DNA from: Verrucomicrobiota bacterium
Lineage (GTDB): Bacteria; Verrucomicrobiota; Verrucomicrobiia; Limisphaerales; JADLHS01
Assembly (NCBI GenBank): GCA_029573725.1
Contig: JAKQDQ010000041.1
Coordinates: forward strand, 1 to 64,000
Length of the DNA stretch: 64,000 nt
Direction of reading: 5' to 3'
Below are positions 1-12,000 of this stretch, piece by piece (within the stretch, counting starts at the first letter, position 1; each line of letters opens with the position of its first letter). The translations under genes were made by a program, and so were the position numbers. Under the pieces are notes generated by a model. The model did no database searches and was not told the DNA's origin. It was given only the letters and a program-made list of their open reading frames with translations.

Positions 1-2
1 CG

Positions 3-3000
3 GTGAGCGGACGATACACGGTGCGGGTGAGTGTCTATTACGAGTATTGGGGTGAGTATCGGTTGCGGGTGAGTTTGGCGCCGGGGTGGTGGCAGTTGGA
101 GAGCGAGGACAACAACACCGTGGCCCAGGCCAATGCTCCCAGTTTTCAATGGGAGGGGAACGCCTTGGAAGCTCAACTGCTCGGTTACATACGTTACGGC
201 GACCCCGGCGATATATTTGCCCTGGGGAATCTGACGCCGGGGGCCGAGGTGCTTCTGCTGCTCCGTCAACCTTTACAGAGCAATCTTCAAGGGCTGCTCT
301 CCATCCTGGACAGCAGCGGTTCGGTGGTGGCCACGAGTGTCGTCGGGCAAACCAATCTGCTGTATAATATTCCGGCGGACGCGTCCGGGGCGTATTACGC
401 CAAAGTCCAGGCTTCAGCCGGGGAAGCCGGTTTATTGGCTCAGTACTTTTTGACAGTGCAGATCACCGATACCGTGCGTCCCTTTGTCACCAGCACGACA
501 TTGCCGTTGGAGGGAAGCACCAATACCACCTTCTTGAAGGGGTTCACGCTGGAGTTTTCCAAGGATTTGTTTCCCGCCAGCGTCAATAATCCGCTGCACT
601 ACGACCTGCGCACGACCGGACCGGACGGCATCTTTGACACTTCCGACGATCTTCACTGGGGATTGGCCACGGAACCCGGCTACGTCAGTGGACTGAGTGT
701 CACCTATGGGTTTGACACGCCGCTGCTCCCGGGAACGTATCGGCTGACCGCAACCACCAACATCCAGGACCGGTTCGAAAATGCCCTGCTGCCCTGGTCG
801 CGGCAGTTTACCGTGGAATCACTGCCCGGTCTTGAGGTGGAAAGTGAACCCAATAATGTGGCGGGCGCCGCCACCTGGCTGAACTTGAGCAGCAGCCAGC
901 CGAATCTGATTTCAGGCGGGGGACGAGGCTACCTGCGCAACGGCAGCGATGTGGATTTCTGGCAATTTGAGGCCGAGGCGGGGGATACGCTGGTTTTAGC
1001 CGCACAAAATCCGGGCGATCCGGGTTCCAGTGGTCTGAGTTATACGTTGTATCGCCCGAATGGCCAGGTGTTGTTCAGTCTGACGGCGGAAAACAACGGG
1101 CAATTACAAACGGCCCCGGTGATATTGGAGACCAATGGCTTGTACTCAGTGCGCGTGAGCACCTGGTATTCCTGGCTCTCCGAGTACCGCTTTCGAATTT
1201 CGCTTTACCGCAACGGTCAGGCGGTTGAGATCGAGCCGAACAACAACATCGCCACGGCCAATGCCTTGACGTTTACGGTTCCGCCTGACGCTCCGGCGAC
1301 GCGTGTGGCCGGCGTGGGGGGATATGTGAAAACGGCGGCCGACCTGGATTATTTCAATCTGGGCGTTGTCAACGCGGGCCAGACCGTCTTCCTGCGCACC
1401 CGGCAACCGGGCAGCAGCCCGCTGATCGGGGTCGTGAGTCTGTACAACGCCAACGGGGATTATGTGACGAAATTCAGCGGTCGCCCCGAGGACAGCGTCG
1501 GCGAGATGCGGATTGAGGAAACGGGGACGTATTACGCCATGGTGCGTTCGCGGGCCGATTCGGCGGGAGTGATGAGCGAGTATCTCCTGGACGTCATCAT
1601 CGCCCCGACGGAGGAGGTGGCGTTTCCGAATCTGCAGGTGACCGGTTTGACAATTCTCACGCCACTGGCCGGGCTCCAAAGTGGAGATCTTTTTTCCTAC
1701 ACTTACACGGTGGCCAATGTCGGCACCCTGGCGACACAGGTGGGGGCCTGGTTCGATCGCGTCTCGCTGTCGTTGAATCCCATCAGTGGTGTGGGAGACA
1801 TCGCGTTATCGCTGTTGTCGCATGCCGGAGTGCTGCAACCCGGCCAGAGCTATGTGGTGACCAATGTCGTGCAATTGCCGGACGGCATTCAAGGGAGCTA
1901 TTTTCTCGTGGCGTCGGCGGATTACACCGACACCGTGAATGAGTTCCTGTTTGAAGATGACAATGAAACCGCGACCGAATCGTCATTTGCGATTGCCCTG
2001 GCGCCATATCCCGATTTGGCGGTCGAAGATCTGCAGGTGAGCGGGCCGGACGGCGCGCAGGGTTACACGGTCAGCTGGCAGACAGCCAATCGCGGCACCG
2101 GCGCCGCGGCAACTTTCAAGGAACGTTTGCTGGTGCGGCATCAACCCACCGCCACCACGCTGTTGGAACAGACGTTCACTAACGCCGGTCCCTTTGCGGT
2201 CGATGCCGGGGTGTCGCGCCAGGCAACCTTTACGGCCACCGCGCCCGGGACGTATCTGGTGGAGGTTACGGCGGATCCGGAACAGGAGATTTTCGAGCAC
2301 GATGGGACCACGCCCCAGGCGGCCAGGTTGAACAACACCGCCAGCAGCACCTTTAACATCATTGCCAACCACCAATTGACGTTGAGCGCGATTCCGGCCC
2401 AGGCCGGCGTCTTGACGGGGGCCGGCACGTACCCGTCCGGGAGCAGTGTGACGGTGACGGCGACCCCCAATACCACACAAGCACCCTATTATTTTGCCAA
2501 CTGGCTGGAAAGCGGACTGGTCCGCAGCGCCAACGCCAGCTACACCTTCACGCTGTTGTCCGATGTGCATTTGCAAGCCGTTTTTGCCCTGCCCACCTAC
2601 ATCGTCAGTGTTTCCAACCAGCCGCCCGTCGCCGGGACGGTGATGGGCGGCGGCACGTACACCTGGGGGGCGACCAACACCCTGACGGCCATCCCGGCGT
2701 TTGGATATGAATTCAGCCACTGGACCGAAGGCAGCTCCTGGGCAACGGCGACGAATCTGGCCGGCACCAATGGGGTGTGGAGCCAGGTGGTGGCGAACAA
2801 TCGTTTCGTGCGCGCTCACTATCGGGAAGCCAATCTGACCCATGTGGTGACGACGGCGACCCAGCCGGGCGGTCTGGCCACGGTGTCGGGCGCAGGCAGT
2901 TATACGAACGGCCAAACGATCGAGATTACCGCTCCGGCCACGGTGACCAATGCGCCGCCGAATTATTATGCGTTCAATCGGTTTACTTTGAATGGTGCGC

Positions 3001-6000
3001 CTTATGCCAATACGAACAGCTTCACGAAGCTCTTCAGCACCACGGACCCGACCAATCTGAACTGGGTGGCGCATTATGACTTTGTTGACCGCACGCCGCC
3101 GGTGATCAGCGGGATCGCCGCCGTGCCGGCGGCGGGTTCCGCTCAAGTGACCTGGCTCACGGACAAGCCAGCCACTTCCCGCGTGGATTATGGGCTGACA
3201 ACGGCTTACGGACAGACAGCGAGCTCGGTGTTGTTGCGCACCAATCACAGCATCGCGTTGAGTGGCTTGGAGGTTTCCACCGAGTACCATTTCCGGGTGC
3301 GTTCCGTGGACGCCGCCGGCAATGAAACCGTGGGTGCCGATCAAAGCTTCACCACTCTGGCCCCGGCCGACCTGGTGGCAGGGGCGGTCACGGTGCCGGC
3401 GGCGGCGCAGTCGGGCACGCTGATTCCCATGACGCTGGTGGTTTCCAACGCCGGTCCCGGCGTGGCGACAGGGCCCTGGCACAACGCGGTATTGGTGGCG
3501 CCGACGAGCGACGGCGCCGGCGCACAAACCCTGGGGGTGTTCAACCTGAACCCTCCGGGCGGCTTGGCCCCGTTGGCATCGTTGGTCGTCACCCAGCATG
3601 TCATTGTTCCCGCGCTGGGTGCCGGAGGACATTATTTCGGGGTTTCGCTGGACAGCGGCAATCAGGTCGAGGAGGTGACCAAGACAAACAACGTCGCGTT
3701 TGCCGCGGCGCCCTTGAATATCGTGGCGGTGGATCTGCAGGTTGCGGCCCTCACCGTCCCGGCGGGGGCCCAATTTGGCCAGGGCATTTCAGTTTCGCTG
3801 GTGGTTTCCAACGCCGGCACCGCGCCGGCCTCGGCCCCGTGGTCGGATGCCCTTTATCTGTCCGCGTCGTCGAACTCGCTGGCAGGGGCCACCTGGCTGG
3901 CTGGCCCCGGCGCGTTGACGGTGCCCCTGGCCCCCGGAGCGCGTTACACCAACGAGTTGAATGTGACTTTGCCGCATACGACGGCCTCCCTGCCGGGCAC
4001 GTATTTTATCGTGGCCGTGGTGGATCAGCAGAAGGTCATTGCCGAATCGGATGAAAACAACAATCTGCGCAGCCAACCGATCGCGCTGACGCTGCCGCCG
4101 TTGCCGGATCTGCAGGTGACGCAAGTGCAGGGGCCGGCCAATGTGTCGCCGGGTGTGCCATTTGTTTTGCAGTGGGCCACCACCAATTCCGGGGCGGCCG
4201 CCGCGGTCGGGGACTGGAGTGAAACGATTTTCCTGGCCACCAACGCGGCCGGGACCGGGAATTTGCTGGAACTGGCCACGCTCCCGCGCTCCGGTGGTTT
4301 GCTCTCCGGCGGCTTTGTGAGCCATACCCAGGCGGTGGTGGTGCCGGTGACGGGACCGGCCGGCAACTTCTGGTTTGCCGTGCTGACGGACAGTCGTGAT
4401 CAAGTGCGCGAAGTTCAGGAGGCGAACAATCTAAGTGTGGCCACCAATCAAATCAGTGTGCCGGCCACCCTTCAGTTGCAATTGTCGGCGGCGCAGGTTG
4501 CGGAGGGCGCCTCGCAACCCCTCCTCGGGACCGTGACCCGGAACGGCGCGCGGACCGCGCCGTTGACGGTCACTCTGGAGCATGGCCGTCCGGACAAGTT
4601 GATCGTCCCCGCTCAGGTGACGATCCCGGCCGGTGCCGCTGCGGCGACCTTCAATCTCATTACCTTGCGGGACGGCATTGCCGACGGTGATCAACTGGTG
4701 ACGTTGCAGGCCACGGCAACCGGCCATGCGAGTGGCAGCGCCAATTTGCTGGTGGTGGACGTGGATCTGCCGCAACTGACCCTCCAGTTCAGCACCAATC
4801 AGGTGGTCAAAGGCAGCACCGTGGCCGGCACCGTCACGCGGGAGGGCGGAACGAACCAGAGCGTCGAAGTCAGTTTCAGCACTGCGGCGACTTCGCGCTT
4901 GATGCTGCCGCTGACCCTCACCATCCCGGCGGGACAGTTCAGCGCATCATTTGCCGCGCTCGCCATTGACAACACGTTTGTCGAAGCGGCCCAGTCCGTG
5001 ACGGCAACGGCGGCGGCGGAAGGTTATCAGCCGGGCAGCGCCGACCTGACGATACTTGACGGACGCTGGCCTGTGGTGACCCTGGCGATTGTTCCCCCGG
5101 TGTTTGCGGAGGGGGCCGGGGCGCAGGCTGCCCAGGCCACCTTGACGCGCTGGCCGGTTTCGCCGCGTCCGTTGGTGGTGGATTTGGAGAGCAGCAACAC
5201 CAATGCCGTGCGGGTGCCCCGCCAGGTCACCATTCCCGCCAACGAAACCAATCTCACCTTCAATGTGGCGGCGGTGGACAATTCCACGGTTGATGGGGAG
5301 AAATCGGTGACGGTGCAGTCCTGGTTTCTGGCGAGCGCGAGCAACGTGCGCCTGGCCGAAGGCGTTCCGGCCCAGGTAACGGTGACGGATGACGATGGTC
5401 CCACGCTGAGTGTTTCGTTCAATCGCGGGGTGGTGACCGAGGGACAGTCGCCCGCAGCGGTGGGCACCATCACGCGGAACACGGGCACCCAGACCAGTCT
5501 TGTGGTCCAGCTCGTTTCCAGCGACTTGACGGAATTGACGGTGCCGGCGACGGTCACCCTTCCGGTGGGGGCCAGCAGTGCCAGCTTCAATGTGACCTCC
5601 GTGGATGACGGGGTGACCGATGGCAACCAACTCGTGACCGTGACGGCGAGCGCCCCGGGCTTTACCTCCGGGAGCGGCCAGATCACGGTGACGGATGTCA
5701 ACCTGCCCGATCTGGTGATTGGCAGCGTTACGGCCCCGGCGAGTGCGACCACGGAAACCTACGTTTCACTTGGCTGGCAATTGTTGAACCAGGGCATCGT
5801 GGCCATGCCTTCCAACGCGATCGTGCAACGCATCTGGCTTTCCACCAATCAACTGATTGGTCCGCACAACGTGCTCGTCGGGCAGGCCGGGTTTAACGGG
5901 CCGCTGCCCGCCGGCGCCGCCATTGGGCAAAGCATCTCCGTCCGAATGCCCCAGGCCGCCGGCCAGTACTGGGTCATCGTGCAGGCGGACGCCATGGATG

Positions 6001-9000
6001 GCGCGGTGGAACTGGATGAGAATAACAATTTCCGGATTGCCAGCGCGCCGATGGTGGTGGGCGCGGCCTACGATGCGGTGGTGCAGACGTCGCTGGAAGC
6101 GGCGCCGGCCGGCACCCCGGTCCCGTTGAGCGGCAGTGCGTTTCTGCCGGGACACCCGGGGAGCAAGCTGCCCTTCGTCCTGGTGAACATCTCCGTGCGC
6201 GTTCGCGGCACGACACGGGTCATTTCCGCCCTGACCGATGCCGCCGGCAATTTTTCCACCACCTGGCAACCCCTGGCGGGTGAAGCGGGATTTTATGAAA
6301 TCGCCGCCAGCCACCCCGGAATTTCCCAGCCAGCGGTCCAGGACAGTTTTTATCTGCTGGGGATGAAGGCCACACCCGCCCAACCCTCGGTGCGCCTGAG
6401 CGAGGGGAGCAGCGTGGCGCAGACGCTCCAACTGCAGAACCTGGCCGATGTGCCCCTGTCGGAATTGACGGTGGCAGTGACAAATGTGCCCGCCAACCTG
6501 GTGGTGACTGCCGGCCTGCAAACCAATTACCTGGCGGGCGAGGCGAGCGTGGAGTTGAATTATGAAATCGCGGCCACGGACGCGTCCTTCACGTCCGGCA
6601 TCCTGGGCCTGCGCATCACCAGCGTGGAGGGCGCGGTGTTGGAGGTGCCGATCCGGGTCACGATTGATCCGTTGGTGCCCCGGTTGGTGGCCTACCCCGG
6701 CAGTTTGCTCGGCGGCATGAAACGGGGCGCGCAACGCATCGTGTCGTTCCAGATTGTAAATGCCGGCGGACTGGAGACCGGCCCGTTGACCCTTTCGCTG
6801 CCTCCGATTGCCTGGATGTCATTGGCTACGCCGAATCCTTTGCCCTCCCTGGCTCCGGGCCAAACCAACACGGTGACGCTGCAGTTGAATCCGCCCGAAG
6901 ATTTGCCCTTGCAGATGCACAACGGCAACCTGGCGATCAACGGCACCGGCACCGGGCTGTCCGTGCCCTTTGCCTTCCGCGCGCTGTCCGAGGCCAAGGG
7001 CGCGTTGCAGGTCATGGCCGCCGATGAATTCACTTACTACTCGGAAGGCGAGCCGCCCCTGACCAACGCCACCGTGCGTGTGCGTGATGCCGTCAGTCAT
7101 CAGGTAATCACCAACGGCGTCACCGATGCGGCGGGACGCTTCTGGGTGCCGGAGCTCATGGAGGGGTATTACGATGTGGAATTGGATGCCGAGCAGCATA
7201 ATGGCTACCGGGGCACGGTGTTTCTGGAAGCCGGCATTACCAACGAAGTGCGGGCGTTCCTGTCCTATCAGGCGGTGCGTTATACCTGGACGGTCGAGCG
7301 CATTGAAATTGAGGATCGTTACCGCATCACCATCGAAACCACGTTTGAAACGGTGGTGCCGGCGCCGGTGGTGACGCTGGACCCGCCCCTGTTGGATGTG
7401 AGCGATCTGACCGTGGTGGGGCAGACGAAGCAGGTGAACGTGAAATTTGAAAATCACGGTTTGATCGCGGCGGACGACGTGAAATGGAGTTTCAGTTCGC
7501 ATCCGTTCTACTCGATTGAACCGTTGATCACGGATCTGGGACGGATTCCCGCCAAGGGCAGTTTGACGATTCCAGTGACGTTGCGGCGCATTGCCGATTT
7601 CAACAGCCTGGCAGGGTTGTCGAGCGGCGGGGTCGCCGGACAGTCGTTGGTTACGGCGCAGACGGGGATTCCTTGCGGTATGCGTGGCGATGCTTCGTGG
7701 GGATTCGAGTGTGGAAATTTTCGAATCGGAGGCGGCACCGCCATAGCCGTCACCGGCGTGACGGGAGATTGCGGCGGCGGCGGTTGGGGCGGTGGTGGCG
7801 GCGGCGGTTGGGGCGGTTGGGGCGGTGGCGGCGGCGGTGGCAGTGGTGGCGGCGGTGTGAACTCCAGTTACTCCAGTCCCTCCATCGCGTTCAAGTTTGG
7901 GTGCGATCCGAAGTGTCTGATCCTCACCGCGCTGGGTTGTATTCCGGGGCCGATCGGTTGTTTTGCGAGCGGTTTTGCCTGTGGTGCCGGGTTGGGGGAA
8001 AATGGCATCACGTTGGGTACCGTGGCGGATTGCGCAGTGGGTGCCGCCGGGTGCTTGATTCCGGGTGCCGGCCTGCCTTCCTGTCTCTACTCGTTGGTGC
8101 GCTGCGTTAGCTCAGGCGGCGGTGGCAGCGGCGCGGGTGGCAGCAGCCCGGCAGCGAATCTCGTGACGCGGATTTATTCCTCTGATGGCGTTACCGGGCA
8201 ATCCGGGAGCGATGATTTGATAGATCATTACAAGCTGGGAGTCCGTGCCATGCTGGACGCCTTCAACGAATTGACCGGTGCGCCGGATGGAGTTTGGTTT
8301 AATCCTGCAGCTGATACGGCCACCGGAGATTGGTACGCCCGGTTCCAGGCCGCAGCCGTGGAAGGCTCGGCGGGCGACCGCTACGTGACTGCGGCGGAAC
8401 GAGAGGATTTGCTGGAGGGAGTGCTGCCGCCGGGAGTGCCGCTCGCGGAATTGCATCGCTTCCTGGATCGTTGGAATCGCACGTTGGACATGATTGCCCT
8501 GGATATTTCCCGTCCTGCCGACGCGCCGCCCGGGGCGAACTTGGACTTCATTGACCTGGTGGTGCTCAAGGAGAAGATGATGCTGGCCGCGCAGTATCAT
8601 GGCGAGGCCGTGGCCGCTGGATTCACCGATCCCATCAACGCCATTGTGGAAACCGCCCGGTTCCGGTCCGAGGCGGAAAGCGGCGGAGTTTGTGCCCGGG
8701 TCAAAATCAAACTGGATCAGGAAGCCGTGCTTAGCCGCGAAGCCTTCAAAGCCACTTTGGAGGTTGAAAACGGCACAACGGAACCCATCGAGGGGATTGC
8801 GATCACGGTCCGCGTGACCGATGGGCAGGGGAACGACCGCAACGAACTGTTTGGAATTGATGCGCCCGAGTTGAGCGGCTTGAGCGATGTGGCCGGGGGC
8901 GGGGTCGTGGCCGGCGGCGCCAAGGGCACCGCCAGCTGGGTTCTGGTGCCCACGGTGGACGCCGCCCCGCTGACGCCCACGGAGTATTTTGTCTCGGGCG

Positions 9001-12000
9001 AATTCCGTTATTCGCTCAATGGAGTGGTGGTGACCATGCCCCTGAGTCCGGTGGCCATCACCGTGAACCCCACCGCCCGGTTGACTCTGGATTATTTCCA
9101 TGAGCGGGACGTGTTTTCCGATGATCCGTTCACGGACGTGGTGGAACCGAGCATTCCCTACAACCTGGCCATCATGGTGAAAAACAACGGGGCGGGTGAG
9201 GCCAAAAATTTCCGGATCACTTCGGCGCAACCGGAGATTGTCGAAAACGAGAAGGGGCTGCTGATTGATTTTCAAATCATCGCCAGCGAGGTGCAGGGAC
9301 AAAATCTCACGCCCTCGCTCACGGTGGACTTTGGGACGATTCCCGCGGGGGGGATTGGTGTCGGCCGCTGGTTGTTGACCTCAACCTTGCAGGGGTTGTT
9401 CATTGATTACAGCGCCACCTTCGAGCACCTGGATAGTCACGGAAATCCGCGCACGTCGTTGATTGACGAGGTGCGCATTCACAAAATGAACCGCCTGGTC
9501 AAGGTGAACGGGCAACATGCGTTCCTGGTCAATGACATCCCGAATTTGCGGGACTTTCCAGACACCCTCTGGCTGAGCGACGGCTCCAGCAATCATGTGG
9601 AGGTAATCACCAATGGTGTGATTACCGGCGTGCTGTCCCCGCAAAATCTGGAAGTGCAACTCAGTGCGGCCTTCCCGGCGGGTTGGGGGTATTTGCGCAT
9701 TCCGGACCCGGGCAACGGGCAGTACCGCCTGAGTGCCGTCACGCGCGCGGACGGCCAGACCATCAATCTGGAGAACGCCTGGGTGACGGACCGGACCTTC
9801 CGCGGCCAGGGGACCCGGCCCATTCGGGAAAACATCCTGCACCTGCTCGATATGGGCGGTCCCGGTACCTACACCCTGGTGTATGCGCTGGTGGACCAGA
9901 CCGATGTCACGCCTCCGGTCAGTTCGGTAGCGGCCTTGCCGCCGCAGAGTAAAACGGCGTTTCCCGTCCAGTGGTCCGGACAGGACGTGGGAAGTGGAAT
10001 TGCAAATTACGACATTTATTACAGCGAGGACGGTGCTCCGTTCCAGCGATGGCTGGGTGGATCAAGCGCCGGAGCCGCCTTGTTCCAGGGCAGCCTGGGC
10101 AAGTCCTATGCCTTCTACAGCGTGGCGACGGATCGGGCCGGCAATCGGGAAGCCGCGCCGGCGGTGCCGCAGGCGCAAACTACGATCGCGTTTTCCAACC
10201 AGCCGCCAGTGTTGGCTCCGATCGCCGATCGGATTGTGGATGCGGGGCAGACGCTGAGTCTGACTCTCGCGGCGACGGATCCGGATGGGGACGGTCTCAG
10301 TTTCTCGCTGGGCAGCGGCACCCCGCCGGGTGTGGTGCTCAACCCGATCAGCGGGGCTTTGACGTGGGTGACCAGTCCCACCCAGGGCGGCACAACGAAT
10401 GCCATCACGGTTATAGCTCGTGACGGTGGGTTACCCCAGATGACCTCGACCCAAACTTTTCTGGTGGTGGTCAAGGCCATTAATCATGCGCCGCTACTGG
10501 CCCCGATAACTGACGTGGTGATTCCCGAAGGCCAGCTACTGACCTTTACCAATGTCGTGACGGATGCCGATCTGCCTGCCCAGCAGCTCACCTTCAGTTT
10601 GGGGCCGAACGCTCCCGCTGGCGCGAGCATCACGCCGCAAGATGGCGTCTTCAGTTGGCGTCCCGATGAAACGCAGGGTGGCACGAATTATTCGATAACG
10701 ATCATCGTGACCGACAACGGCACGCCTGCGTTGACGGCGAGTCAGAGTTTCCAAGTGGACGTGCTGAAGGTGTTGCCGTCCTTCTCGGTGGAAATCGGCT
10801 CTACCGCCGTGTTTTCGAATGGCGCTGGTGGAGTCGCCTTGACGCTGCATTCGCGGGCGGATGTGACCAGCTTGCGGCTGGTGCTGGCCGTGCAGGGACT
10901 CTTGCCGGATGACCCGGGTTCCTCGCGATTGACCAATTTTGCGCTTTCCGGGCTTAGCCCCGAGATTGGCGCCTCCAGTCTGAGCCTGCTGCCCTCAAAC
11001 CGGGTGGAAATCCTCCTGGGCGCACAGCCGGGCGCGTTCCTGCTCGGTGATTTCACGCTGGGACAGCTCAACTTCACGGCGCACTCCGCCCCTGCATCGG
11101 CCGTCGTGGCGTTGACGGGTGAACTGTTGTCGGGCGAGCGTCAAAGTGGCCTGCCCGGTGATGGTGCGGCGCAATCCGGCCGGGTTTTTGTGATCGGCGC
11201 TGAACCGATTTTAGATCTGCAGCGGGATGCCAGCAATCAGGTGCAACTGGTGCTCTATGCCGTTCCCCATCGGAATTATCTCATCGAGCGGACGTCGGTT
11301 GCCTCCCAACCCGCCCCATGGGTCACCGACGCGTTGGTCACGCCGACGGCGCTGCGCACGCTTCTACCTCCGCGCCCCACGACGGACGCCGCGGAGTTCT
11401 TCCGGGCCATGGCCTGGGGCGCATTGCGCATCCGGTCGGTCGGCAACAGTGTCCTGGTCGAGTGGCCGCTGGGATGCAGTCAATGCGTCCTGGAAGAATC
11501 ACCACAGCTGGGTGCCGCCGCGCATTGGACCCGGGTGGCATTGCCTCCCAGCGAGGTGAATGGCCATTATCAGGTGCTCCTGCCCGCCACCGGGACGCAG
11601 CGGTTTTTGCGTCTGGCGTTACCGGAGCTTGACCCGACGGACTTGAACATCCAGCTCGTGGGCACGAACGTGGTGGTGGAATGGTCCTTGTCCTGTGCCA
11701 ATTGTGTCCTTGAAGGCACTGCGGAGTTGGGGGCGTCCGCCCAATGGATTCCCGTGGGCGTAACCCCGACGGTGGTCAATGGGCGGTATCAAGTGATCCT
11801 GCCCGTCAGCGGGGCGAACCGGTTTCTGCGTTTGACGCAGGTGGAGCTTGACCCGACGGATTTGAACATCCAGCTCGTGGGCACGAACGTGGTGGTGGAA
11901 TGGTCCTTGTCCTGTGCCAATTGTGTCCTTGAAGGCACTGCGGAGTTGGGGGCGTCCGCCCAATGGATTCCCGTGGGCGCAACTCCGACGGTGGTCAATG

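Noticed and set aside
1983-3773. Minus-strand open frame of 596 codons opposite the giant gene
   Set aside because: The translation is His/Arg/Gly-rich, typical of the antisense of GC-rich coding DNA; the plus strand clearly encodes CARDB and repeat modules.
7771-7860. Gly-coding repeat considered as a CRISPR or tandem DNA repeat
   Set aside because: It is in frame with the giant gene and simply encodes a Gly/Trp linker; there are no spacers.
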